Part shown: piece after piece, positions 8,431 to 16,390 of the stretch | Numbering within the stretch: position 1 is the stretch's first letter | Layout of the letters: each line of letters starts with the position of its first letter | Assembly: GCA_002730525.1 (NCBI GenBank) | Contig: PCAK01000040.1 | Location: forward strand, 186,001 to 250,000 | Direction: 5' to 3' | DNA: 64,000 nt | Source of the DNA: Acidobacteriota bacterium | Lineage (GTDB): Bacteria > Acidobacteriota > Vicinamibacteria > Vicinamibacterales > UBA823 | Notes under the pieces: generated by a model | Seen by the model: the letters and a program-made list of their open reading frames with translations, nothing else | Database searches by the model: none | What the model was told of the DNA's origin: nothing | Position numbers and translations under genes: made by a program

Positions 8431-10083
8431 ATGAGGAACTCCGCCGCACGGTGGCGCCTGATCCGGCTAGCCGCCTGCATCGTCGTCGTCATCATCGTCG
8501 CTGGCAGCGCCTGCACGGAGGTCAACCCGCGCCGGCTCGACATCGGGTGGAGCGAGAGTCCCCAGGCTGGGCTCAACCCGTTCCTCGCGCGAAATGAGGG
8601 GGACTACCTCTTCCTCGGTCTCATCTACGAGCCGCTCTGCATGCCGATGATGGACGGCTCGGTCGAGCCCTGGATCGCCGAGAGCTGGGAGTTCGACGCG
8701 GATCGGAACGAGTGGCTGTTCCATCTGGACGCGCGCGCGCGCTGGAGCGACGGCACTCCGCTCAGCGCGGATGACGTCGTCTTCACGTTCGAGACTATCT
8801 ACCAGGGCGACTTCCCGATGGGATCGACGACGAAGGCGTTCGTGAAGTCGGTCGAGGCGGTCGACGCGCAGACCGTTCGCTTCGCGATGAACGGCGGTTT
8901 CGCCGGCGCCCTCTCGCTGCTCGGCGGCACCTTGATCATGCCGAGGCACGTCTGGGCTGAGGTGGAAGACGTCGCACAGCACCAGAACGCCATGCCGGTC
9001 GGAAGCGGCCCGTTCGTCCTTGAGGAGTTCCAGCCTCGCAGCTTCCTCCACGTCGTACGCGACGCCGACTACTGGCGCGGGGCCGCCCGGATCGACGAGG
9101 TCGTGATCCGCGTCTTCCTGAACCTCGAAGCCGAGGTCGTGGCGCTGATGAAGGGGGAGCTCGACCTCATGCCCGACCTGTCGGGCAGCGAGGCGCTGAT
9201 CCCACCCCTGGAGGAGGACGCCAACGTCGAGGTGCTCATCGACCGCTGGCCGCACATCTTCTATCTGGCGCCGAATCATCGGGTCGATCCCTGGGGACGC
9301 AAGGAGTTCCGGCAGGCGGTCGACCTCGCGCTGGACAAGCAGGCGATCCTCGATACCTCGCTGGCTGGATTCGCCGAGATGCCGCTGATGGGCTACGTGC
9401 CGCCGCTCGCGACCAAGTGGGCGAACCCATCGGTCGAGTGGCGGGGCGTTGGGATGACCGAGGCCGAGCGACTCGCGGCGGCGAACGGCCTCTTGGACGA
9501 CCTCGGACTCGCCCGAGATGACGCCGGCCTCCGGCAAACAAGCGACGGAGAGCCGCTGGCCTTCACGGTCAGCAGCCTGACCTACCCCTCCTACATCCGG
9601 GCGGCGGAGCTGGCCAAGGAGAGCCTGGCGAAGGTGGGGATCGAACTCACCGTGCAGGTCTCGGATCCGGAAACGCTGTACGGGGGCATCGTCTTCAGCG
9701 GCGAGCGGTCGCTGGACTGGCAGCTCCTCGTGCACGGCTCGACGCTGCACCCCGATCCGGATCACTTCGCGAGGGAATTCGCGCCCGTTCCTCCCAACCC
9801 GTGGGACAACGCCGTCGCCTTTGGGTGGGAGCACGAGGGTCTGCAGTCGCTGCTGCGGGATTCCCGAACGGAGATGGACGACACCCGGCGCCAGCAGATG
9901 ATTCAGGACGCCCAGGCGCTGTTCGCCGAGGAGCTCCCGGTGATCACCCTGGGACACCGGTTGCATCCAGCCGCGCATCGCACGGACAAGTTCATGGGCT
10001 GGAACCCGGCGAAGATCATCTACGGTGGGATGGTGCACCCGCTGGGTTCGATCGTGAACCTGCTGTCGCTCGAACCGATCTGA
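8431..10083 (+). CDS. ABC transporter substrate-binding protein, family 5 (dipeptide/oligopeptide)
   Basis: The 550-residue product begins with a long hydrophobic segment ending in AGSAC (Cys 28), a plausible lipobox, so it is probably a membrane-anchored lipoprotein facing the periplasm. The family-5 SBP pattern follows: LNPFLARNEGDYLFLGLIYEPL, then WIAESWEFD, WSDGTPLSADDVVFTFE and FRQAVDLALDK. It captures the ligand for the two permeases and two ATPases that follow directly. AGGAGGG precedes the ATG by four bases. The ligand cannot be read from sequence: peptides are usual, but family 5 also takes nickel, heme or oligosaccharides. Confidence 0.88.
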   Translation: MRNSAARWRLIRLAACIVVVIIVAGSACTEVNPRRLDIGWSESPQAGLNPFLARNEGDYLFLGLIYEPLCMPMMDGSVEPWIAESWEFDADRNEWLFHLDARARWSDGTPLSADDVVFTFETIYQGDFPMGSTTKAFVKSVEAVDAQTVRFAMNGGFAGALSLLGGTLIMPRHVWAEVEDVAQHQNAMPVGSGPFVLEEFQPRSFLHVVRDADYWRGAARIDEVVIRVFLNLEAEVVALMKGELDLMPDLSGSEALIPPLEEDANVEVLIDRWPHIFYLAPNHRVDPWGRKEFRQAVDLALDKQAILDTSLAGFAEMPLMGYVPPLATKWANPSVEWRGVGMTEAERLAAANGLLDDLGLARDDAGLRQTSDGEPLAFTVSSLTYPSYIRAAELAKESLAKVGIELTVQVSDPETLYGGIVFSGERSLDWQLLVHGSTLHPDPDHFAREFAPVPPNPWDNAVAFGWEHEGLQSLLRDSRTEMDDTRRQQMIQDAQALFAEELPVITLGHRLHPAAHRTDKFMGWNPAKIIYGGMVHPLGSIVNLLSLEPI

Positions 10084-10085
10084 TT

Positions 10086-11054
10086 GTGTCCGGGCGTTGG
10101 CTCATCCGCCGGCTCTCGACGAACGCGGTCGTGTTGTTCGCGGCGCTGGTCGTCAACTTCGCGCTCCCGCGCCTGATGCCGGGGAGCCCGGTCGATCGCT
10201 TCGCGGGCGGCGCGAAGATGTCGGCCGAGGCACGCGACGCGCTGATCGAGCGCTTCGGCCTGAACGCCCCGCTGTGGGATCAGTTCTGGCGCTACCTCGC
10301 AGGGACGCTGCAGGCTGACCTCGGCCAATCGTTCGCCTACTTCCCACAGCCCGTCTCCGAGTTGCTGCTGCGGGCGCTGCCCTGGACGCTGCTGCTTCTC
10401 GTCACGTCGCTCGTGCTGCAGGTCGGCATCGGCTACCTCCTCGGGGCGACCTCCGGCTGGCACGCCGGCAGCCGTCTCGATGCCGGGCTCCAGACACTGT
10501 CGCTGATCTTCTTCTCGACGCCGCTGTTCTGGGTGGCGATGGTGCTGCTCTACGTCTTCGGGTTTCAGCTCGGCTGGCTGCCGCTGAGCGGCGCGTTCAC
10601 GATCGGGCTCGACGCCGGTCTCGCGGTCCGGGTCGGCGACGTGGCCCGTCACGCGATCCTTCCGATCGCGTCGCTGACGATCGCGCAGTATGCCTCGTAT
10701 CAGATCATCCTCCGGAACAACATGGTCGGTGTGCTCCAGGAGCAGTACATGCTCATGGCCGAGGCGAAGGGGCTCAGCGATCGGACACTCAAGCACACCC
10801 ATGCGGCCCGTAACGCGCTGCTGCCGGTCGTCACGTTCCTGGGTGTGAGTCTCGCGATGAGCCTCACCGGGTCGGTCTTCGTCGAATCGGTGTTCTCCTA
10901 TCCTGGCCTGGGCAAGCTGATGTACGACTCGGTGCTCAGCCGCGACTACCCGATGCTCCAGGGGTGCTTCCTCATGTTCTCCCTGGTCGTGGTGGCCGCC
11001 AACCTGCTCGTCGACATCGCGTACTGGTTCCTCGACCCGAGGATCACTTACTGA
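10086..11054 (+). CDS. dppB: ABC transporter permease, DppB/OppB type
   Basis: The 322-residue product opens with an N-terminal transmembrane helix followed by LPRLMPGSPVDRF, the conserved DppB N-terminus, and has about six membrane helices. The coupling motif region is QEQYMLMAEAKGLSDR (EAA loop), which contacts the ATPases. I chose GTG at 10086, two bases after the stop of the binding protein, because the usual N-terminal RWLIRRL begins there; the frame is open further upstream but only as shadow of the previous gene. It forms the channel with the next permease. Confidence 0.88.
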   Translation: MSGRWLIRRLSTNAVVLFAALVVNFALPRLMPGSPVDRFAGGAKMSAEARDALIERFGLNAPLWDQFWRYLAGTLQADLGQSFAYFPQPVSELLLRALPWTLLLLVTSLVLQVGIGYLLGATSGWHAGSRLDAGLQTLSLIFFSTPLFWVAMVLLYVFGFQLGWLPLSGAFTIGLDAGLAVRVGDVARHAILPIASLTIAQYASYQIILRNNMVGVLQEQYMLMAEAKGLSDRTLKHTHAARNALLPVVTFLGVSLAMSLTGSVFVESVFSYPGLGKLMYDSVLSRDYPMLQGCFLMFSLVVVAANLLVDIAYWFLDPRITY

Positions 11055-11060
11055 GCAGCC

Positions 11061-11933
11061 ATGCCGAGCAGACGATCCGACCGAGTGCGCGAGCGACGGC
11101 GGCGCTACCTTCGGCGTTTCGCCCGGAGACGGACGGCGCTCCTGGGTCTGGCGGTGGTCGGCGTCTTCGTCGTGGCCAGCGTCTTCGCGCCCTATCTGGC
11201 TCCCTACGACGCGGCGAGCCGGGTCGGCGAACCGTTCGGCTCGCCCAGTTGGGAGCACTGGCTCGGGACCAACGATATCGGCGTCGACGTCCTGAGCGAG
11301 CTGATGTTCGCCGGCCGGATCTCGATGATGGTCGGCTTCCTGGCGGCCGGCGCCATCATCGTTCTGGGAACCGCCGTCGGCCTCGTCTCCGGCTACTTCG
11401 GTGGCGCGATCGACGAGGCGCTCATGCGCGTCACCGACATCGTCTTGATGCTGCCCCGGCTGCCGCTCATGATCGTGATGGCCGCCTACCTGGGGCCGGG
11501 CATCTGGACGATCGTCGTCGTCTACTCCAGCGTCGGCTGGGCGAGCGTCGCCCGCCAGATCCGGTCGCAGGTGCTGTCGATTCGCAAGGCCTCGTTCATC
11601 GAGGCCTCGCGCGGCATCGGCACCGGTCACGCCCGGATGCTCCGGGAGCACGTGCTGCCCAACGTTCTCGGCATCGTCGTGGCCAACGGCGTCATGGAGC
11701 TGATGTTCGCCGTACTCGCCGAGGCCGGGTTGAGCTTTCTCGGGCTCGGGGATCCGGCGAACAAGAGCTGGGGGGTGATGCTCTACTTCGCCCAGATCCA
11801 GGGGGCGTTCCTGCGCGGCGCCTGGTGGTGGATCCTGTCGCCGGGACTCTGCATCGCGCTGCTCAGCTGCTCCGTCGCGTTCATCGGAACGGCGATCAAC
11901 GATTCGCTCTCGCCGGCGAGGGCGGGCCGGTAG
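11061..11933 (+). CDS. dppC: ABC transporter permease, DppC/OppC type
   Basis: The 290-residue product has the Arg-rich cytoplasmic start (RRRYLRRFARRRTALLG) and first helix typical of DppC, then HWLGTNDIGVDVLSELMFAGRIS, the family hallmark, and the EAA loop KASFIEASRGIGTGHARMLREHVLPN. It pairs with DppB to form the membrane channel. It starts six bases after dppB ends and stops four bases before the first ATPase gene, so one transcript is likely. Confidence 0.9.
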   Translation: MPSRRSDRVRERRRRYLRRFARRRTALLGLAVVGVFVVASVFAPYLAPYDAASRVGEPFGSPSWEHWLGTNDIGVDVLSELMFAGRISMMVGFLAAGAIIVLGTAVGLVSGYFGGAIDEALMRVTDIVLMLPRLPLMIVMAAYLGPGIWTIVVVYSSVGWASVARQIRSQVLSIRKASFIEASRGIGTGHARMLREHVLPNVLGIVVANGVMELMFAVLAEAGLSFLGLGDPANKSWGVMLYFAQIQGAFLRGAWWWILSPGLCIALLSCSVAFIGTAINDSLSPARAGR

Positions 11934-11937
11934 CGCC

Positions 11938-12903
11938 ATGCCACTGCTTGCCGTCAACCATCTCGTGACCTACTACCGGACCACCGACGGGCCGGTGCGA
12001 GCGCTCGACGATCTGAGCTTCACCCTCGAGCGCGGGACGTCACTCGGGATCGCCGGGGAGTCTGGGTGCGGGAAGAGCACGGTGGCGCTGGCGCTGCTAC
12101 GGTTGCTCGAGGTGAGAGGCGGCGGGATCGACTCCGGTCGGGTGGTCTTCGACGGCCAGTCGCTCCTCGAGATGAGCAAGGCTGAGCTCAACCGGATCCG
12201 CTGGGAGCGCATCGCGCTCATCCCCCAGGCCGCTATCAGCGGCCTGAATCCGGTGTATCGCGTCGGAGACCAGATCGTCGAGGCGATCCGATCGCATCGA
12301 TCGGTCAGTAAGTCGCAGGCGCTCGAACGCGCGCGCGCGCTTCTGACGCGCGTCGGGCTGGGCGAGTCGACGCTTCGAGCGTTTCCGCACGAGATGAGCG
12401 GCGGCATGCGGCAGCGCGCGATGATCGCCATGGCCCTGGTGCTGGATCCCGACCTGGTGGTCGCCGACGAGCCGACCACGGCACTCGACACCGTGACGCA
12501 GGCACAGATTGTCGGCTTGCTGCGCCGACTGCAGCGCGAGATGAAGATCGCGACGGTCTTCATCTCGCACGATCTCTCCGTCCTGGCGCAGATCTGCGAC
12601 CGGCTGATGGTGATGTACGCCGGTCAGATCGTCGAGACCGCGGATGTCGCGGACCTGTTCCACTCGCCCTGCCATCCCTACACCAAGGCGCTGCTGGGCT
12701 CGTTTCCTGACATCACGGCAGCGCCCAGGCCGATGTCACCCCTGCCCGGCAAGCCCCCGGAGCTGTCCAGCCCGCCACGTGGCTGCCGCTTTCACCCGCG
12801 TTGCCCGGAGAGCGATGCCCGGTGCGAGCAGGTCGAGCCCGATCTACTGGGGGTCGGCGCCGGACGCCAGGTCAGGTGTCATCTCTGGAGCGAGGGGAGA
12901 TGA
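11938..12903 (+). CDS. dppD: ABC transporter ATPase, DppD/OppD type
   Basis: The 321-residue product contains Walker A GESGCGKST (about residues 40-48), Q-loop in ALIPQAAISGLNP, signature MSGGMRQRAM, Walker B VVADEPTTALD and the H-loop ISHDLSVLA. The C-terminus carries the oligopeptide-transporter domain with a Cys-containing end (GCRFHPRCP). It powers peptide uptake together with the next ATPase. Its stop overlaps the ATG of that gene (ATGA at 12900). Confidence 0.92.
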   Translation: MPLLAVNHLVTYYRTTDGPVRALDDLSFTLERGTSLGIAGESGCGKSTVALALLRLLEVRGGGIDSGRVVFDGQSLLEMSKAELNRIRWERIALIPQAAISGLNPVYRVGDQIVEAIRSHRSVSKSQALERARALLTRVGLGESTLRAFPHEMSGGMRQRAMIAMALVLDPDLVVADEPTTALDTVTQAQIVGLLRRLQREMKIATVFISHDLSVLAQICDRLMVMYAGQIVETADVADLFHSPCHPYTKALLGSFPDITAAPRPMSPLPGKPPELSSPPRGCRFHPRCPESDARCEQVEPDLLGVGAGRQVRCHLWSEGR

Positions 12904-13898
12904 ACGGACCACTGCTCCAGGTGGATCACGTCAGCAAGCTGTTCGTCCCGCGCGGTCCGGGCCTGCTCGCGAGGCGACGCGAGCCTCACCGCGCCCTCGA
13001 CGACATCAGCTTCGAGGTGCGCCGAGGCGAAACGCTCGGCATCGTGGGCGAGAGCGGCAGCGGAAAGACGACGCTGGCCCGCCTGATCGTCGGACTCGCG
13101 ACGCCGAGCGAGGGGAGAGTCTCGTTCGACGGTCGTGACATCAACGCGCTGGGGAGGCGTGAGACCAAGGCGCTACGCCGCCAGGTTCAGCTGGTGTTTC
13201 AGGATCCCTACGGCTCGCTCGACCCGAAGCAGAGCGTCTTCGAGATCCTGACGGAACCGGCCCGGGTCCACCGCCTCTGCGATGCCGACGCGCTGGAAGA
13301 ACGAGCAGGAGAGATGCTCGAACTCGTCGGCCTCCCGTCCACCCGCGAGTTCCTGATGAAGGTGCCCAGCGAGCTCAGCGGGGGGGAACGGCAGCGGATC
13401 GGTATAGGCCGATGTCTCATGATCGGCGCGCACCTCATCGTTGCGGACGAACCGGTGAGCATGCTGGATGCCTCCGTCAAGGCCGGCATCGTCTCCTTGC
13501 TGATGGATCTCAAGCGCACCCAGGCGCTGACCTACATCCTGATCACCCACGAGTTGGCCCTGGCCTACCGGACGTGCGACCGGATCGCGGTGATGCACGC
13601 CGGGCGGCTCGTGGAGCTTGGCCCGGCCGAGGCGGTCGTCAGGACCCCGCGCCATCCCTACTCGCAGCTGCTCATGGATTCGGTTCCGCCGCTGGTTCCG
13701 GACCCCGGGTGGGTAGCCCTGGAACGCGCTGCGATCGCGCCGCCCGCCGCCGACGCGTGCTGCCCGGACGGTTGCGCGTACTACGCCCCGTGCCCTCGAA
13801 AGGCGGATGTCTGTCGGGTGAAGCGCCCGCCGTTCCTCGATGTCGGCACGCACCACTTCCTGGCGTGTCACCTCAACGCCGCGCGCGACGACGGCTAA
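12900..13898 (+). CDS. dppF: ABC transporter ATPase, DppF/OppF type
   Basis: The 332-residue product has Walker A GESGSGKTT, Q-loop VFQDPYGSLDPK, signature LSGGERQRIG, Walker B LIVADEPVSMLD and H-loop ITHELALAY. The C-terminal oligopeptide domain is Cys-rich (CCPDGCAYYAPCPRKADVC), as in ATPases of this group. The ATG at 12900 overlaps the stop of dppD, which fixes the start. The last four bases overlap the 3' end of the ferredoxin gene on the other strand, leaving no room for an intergenic terminator. Confidence 0.92.
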   Translation: MNGPLLQVDHVSKLFVPRGPGLLARRREPHRALDDISFEVRRGETLGIVGESGSGKTTLARLIVGLATPSEGRVSFDGRDINALGRRETKALRRQVQLVFQDPYGSLDPKQSVFEILTEPARVHRLCDADALEERAGEMLELVGLPSTREFLMKVPSELSGGERQRIGIGRCLMIGAHLIVADEPVSMLDASVKAGIVSLLMDLKRTQALTYILITHELALAYRTCDRIAVMHAGRLVELGPAEAVVRTPRHPYSQLLMDSVPPLVPDPGWVALERAAIAPPAADACCPDGCAYYAPCPRKADVCRVKRPPFLDVGTHHFLACHLNAARDDG

Positions 13899-14272
13899 AC
13901 CGGTGGGCGAGTGTTGGGTGGCGGCGGATTCTTCATCCCGAGGCGGAAGTGCTCTCCGGTTGCCTGCCGCTTCCAGCGGGCGCGCTGCATCAACGGCAAG
14001 TTGACACGGATCGCGCCTTCCTCATACTCGGGGCACCGCATCTCACAACAGCCGCAATACCAGCACTCGTCGGGGTAGAGGACCAAGGGCACCGTTCCCT
14101 TACCCGCCTGCGGGGCCAGCACGTCGATCGGACACGCCTCGACGCACAGCTTGCAGCCGTTGCACGCCTCCTCGTCGAAGACGATCGGCTGGTTGGGCGT
14201 GACCAGATTCGGTCCGCGCGTCGCCTTGCGATCCGCGAGACCCGTGAGTCCCGGCGCAGTGGATTCGTTCAT
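13895..14272 (-). CDS. AprB-like ferredoxin with two [4Fe-4S] clusters (copy 1)
   Basis: The 125-residue product has two cluster motifs: Cys 37, 40, 43, 47 (CNGCKLCVEACP) and Cys 70, 73, 76, 80 (CWYCGCCEMRCP), with one extra Cys at 75. The order resembles the beta subunit of adenylylsulfate reductase. The C-terminal tail ends in RLGMKNPPPPN, which is shared almost exactly with the ferredoxin at 43190-43528 and may bind the flavoprotein encoded just upstream. It starts six bases after the flavoprotein gene ends. No sulfate-activating genes are near, so an electron-transfer role for the flavoprotein is inferred, not APS reduction. Confidence 0.82.
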   Translation of the reverse strand: MNESTAPGLTGLADRKATRGPNLVTPNQPIVFDEEACNGCKLCVEACPIDVLAPQAGKGTVPLVLYPDECWYCGCCEMRCPEYEEGAIRVNLPLMQRARWKRQATGEHFRLGMKNPPPPNTRPPV

Positions 14273-14278
14273 GACTGG

Positions 14279-16213
14279 CTACGCCTCAACAGAAGACAGA
14301 TTGTGGTGCGCGTAGTTGCGCTCGAGATCGCCCGCGTAGTCGAGGGCCAGATCGCCCGCCACCACCTTGTCGCCGTCGAGCCTGATGGTGACCCACTTGT
14401 GCCACGCCGCCGGATCGTCATCCGGGAAATCGAGCCGCTCGAAGAAGAGCCAGCTACAACTCGCCTGGCGAGCGAGGCTCGCGTGTGTGATCATCTCGCA
14501 GCAGGTGAGGATGTCCAGCGCCTCGATCGCCCGCATCAGTTCGTGCGGGTTCCGCGCGCAGAGCGTCGTCGCCTCGGCCTCCTTTAACTCTTCGAGGTAC
14601 CGGAGGCCGATCCGCATCAGCGTCTCGTTCTTGCGATCGCCGCAATACTCCTGCATGACCTTCGCGATTCCGCCGGACAGCTCCTTCCAGCTGACGCCGT
14701 CGTCGCGCATCACTGGCCCGTAGACCCGCGCCTTCTCCGCGTCCACCTGACACCGAACGATCGGGGCGTGAGCGATGCCACTGGCGAACTCCGCGGCGTG
14801 CGTGCCGGCCCACCGACCGGTCGAGCAGGCCTGCGCGACCCCAATCCCATCGAAGACCTGCTGTCCCGCCGCCCAGAGACCGTCGAGCGTCGTCTTGAGT
14901 GTCCAGTCGTGGGTCATCGCGCCGTAGCGGAGGCGGCGCCAGCCGAGTGGCGCGTTGCCCCGCTCGCAGACCTGGAGCTGGTCCTTGTCGGGGTCGAAGC
15001 CGGCCTGCGTGAGCTGCCGGTAGATCGTCCAGGTGTGTCCTTCCTGACCGATCATCAGGCCGAAGATAGCGCGCCGGTCGGCGGCGGGCATGCCGGGAAG
15101 GTTGGCATACAGCGGCAGCGTGTACTCGCCCCGCTCGATCCGTTCCTGCAGATCGGGAATCAGTTGGGGAATCGACGGCGCCTGGCCCTCCTCCGGCCCG
15201 AGGACAAGGTGAAAGAAGCCGTCCTCCGGCCGGGGATGCGTCCGCTCGGCGACAGTCTCGAGCGGCTGCCCCCCCTTGCCCAGCCAGGGGACCTCCTTTC
15301 CGTTAGCGTCGACGATCGAGCAGGGATACCAAGAGGCGAAGTTGGACCCGCTGCCGAACATGACGGTGCCGATGCCGGTCGCCCCGCCCCACTCTTCGTG
15401 AGTCGACGATTCCATGCGGGCGAACTCGGCCCCGGCCCTGAAGGCCATCGCATGACCGTTCCCGGCGTTGGTCGGCGGCCCGTCCCGGCCCACGAGGCCG
15501 GTCAACTCGCTCGAGAAGATCCAGAGGCGCTCGGGCGTCGCCATGCACATGACGACGGCCTTGGCCTTGCAGACGAGGAACGCGCCGGTCCGGACGTTGA
15601 CGGCCGTGCAGCCGACGACGCGCGACCCAGTCGCTCCGGTTTCCGTCAAGAGCGAGGTCGCCATCGTCCGTTCGAAGAGCTGGATCCGGTTGCGCCGGAG
15701 CGCCTTGTGCAGGGCCGGCTTGAGTCCGGTCCCCCAGACCCTGAGGCAGTTGCGCGTCGCGTAGTCGTAGGCGTACAGGAACTTCGTCTCTTCGTCCCGG
15801 AACGGCGCGCCGACGAATTCGTCGTTCACGTCCCGGACCTGCATCCCTAGCTGCTCCAGCTCGAGCAGGACATCGTAGCTGTCCCTCGCCGTGATGTAGG
15901 TCGAGATGTAGTTGCCGTAGCCGCCCTTGTAGTCGTCGATCGGCATCCGGGTGTAGTACTCCGGGTCGACCGTGCTCGCCGGGTTCGACGGGCAGTCCAT
16001 CCAGTGGTCGAAGCCAGAGCCGGCGGCACCGCTGGACCGCGTCGCGCCCTTCTCCAGGACGACCACCCGGGCTCCCGCCCGGGCCGCCGCGAGAGCGGCG
16101 CTGCAGCCCGACGCGCCGCCACCGAGGATGAGGACGTCCGCCTCCACCTCCAGCTCGTTCCCGTAGGTGACCGGGTAGGGCCAGGCCGCGTTGTTGTCCG
16201 ACGGGACGTCCAT
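14279..16213 (-). CDS. AprA-like FAD-dependent oxidoreductase (fumarate reductase/SdhA superfamily, copy 1)
   Basis: The 644-residue product has an N-terminal FAD-binding Rossmann motif (LILGGGASGCSAALAAARAG, residues about 28-47) with the Glu of the second strand in VVLEKG, and a late FAD contact region (LWAAGQQVFDGIGVAQACSTGRWAG). Length and layout fit the fumarate reductase/adenylylsulfate reductase alpha group. It is paralogous to 43542-45560: both share RRAIFGLM-GQE, AGFDPD-D and VYGP. Substrate is unknown. AGGAG lies nine bases before the ATG. The paired ferredoxin follows, and a palindromic operator candidate lies 45 bp upstream. Confidence 0.8.
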   Translation of the reverse strand: MDVPSDNNAAWPYPVTYGNELEVEADVLILGGGASGCSAALAAARAGARVVVLEKGATRSSGAAGSGFDHWMDCPSNPASTVDPEYYTRMPIDDYKGGYGNYISTYITARDSYDVLLELEQLGMQVRDVNDEFVGAPFRDEETKFLYAYDYATRNCLRVWGTGLKPALHKALRRNRIQLFERTMATSLLTETGATGSRVVGCTAVNVRTGAFLVCKAKAVVMCMATPERLWIFSSELTGLVGRDGPPTNAGNGHAMAFRAGAEFARMESSTHEEWGGATGIGTVMFGSGSNFASWYPCSIVDANGKEVPWLGKGGQPLETVAERTHPRPEDGFFHLVLGPEEGQAPSIPQLIPDLQERIERGEYTLPLYANLPGMPAADRRAIFGLMIGQEGHTWTIYRQLTQAGFDPDKDQLQVCERGNAPLGWRRLRYGAMTHDWTLKTTLDGLWAAGQQVFDGIGVAQACSTGRWAGTHAAEFASGIAHAPIVRCQVDAEKARVYGPVMRDDGVSWKELSGGIAKVMQEYCGDRKNETLMRIGLRYLEELKEAEATTLCARNPHELMRAIEALDILTCCEMITHASLARQASCSWLFFERLDFPDDDPAAWHKWVTIRLDGDKVVAGDLALDYAGDLERNYAHHNLSSVEA

Positions 16214-16390
16214 TATCTGATCTCCTGGCTACTCTCGGTCGGTCTCGACCTCTTCCGTATGACCGGCATCATATCGCGCTGGCTCGCCCTCCAACTACAT
16301 TGGCCCTTGCGTGCGAGATCGATTCCCTCGACCACCCCTCTCACCAAGACAGGTTTCTTCGTCCCGCGACACCGGAATGGAGCATCAGCC
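16214..16390. other. Divergent intergenic region, 177 bp
   Basis: This gap separates the minus-strand flavoprotein/ferredoxin pair from the plus-strand ThDP enzyme and must hold both promoters. Besides the palindrome at 16258-16273 and the ribosome site of the flavoprotein (AGGAG, 16222-16226), I see no gene and no convincing -35/-10 pair. Confidence 0.6.
16258..16273. promoter_or_regulatory. Palindromic operator candidate, TATGA-N6-TCATA (site B)
   Basis: Exact TATGA-ccggca-TCATA, flanked by CG on the left and TC on the right. It lies 45 bp from the flavoprotein start and 118 bp from the ThDP-enzyme start, so it could govern either direction. It is the same element as at 4522, 35509 and 55487. 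Confidence 0.6.

Noticed and set aside
10020-11957. Long minus-strand open frame of 645 codons opposite the dipeptide permease genes
   Set aside because: Composition is Arg/Gln/His/Asp-rich low complexity and antisense to two well-conserved permeases.
13895-16213. True dissimilatory adenylylsulfate reductase (aprBA)
   Set aside because: Gene order is reversed, no sat, qmo or sulfite reductase gene is near, and a second copy lies in an aromatic operon. AprA/AprB resemblance is kept as a structural relation only.
16214-16390. Riboswitch (for example ThDP or cobalamin) ahead of the ThDP enzyme
   Set aside because: No THI-box or B12-box consensus was found in the 177 bp, nor in the other divergent gaps.
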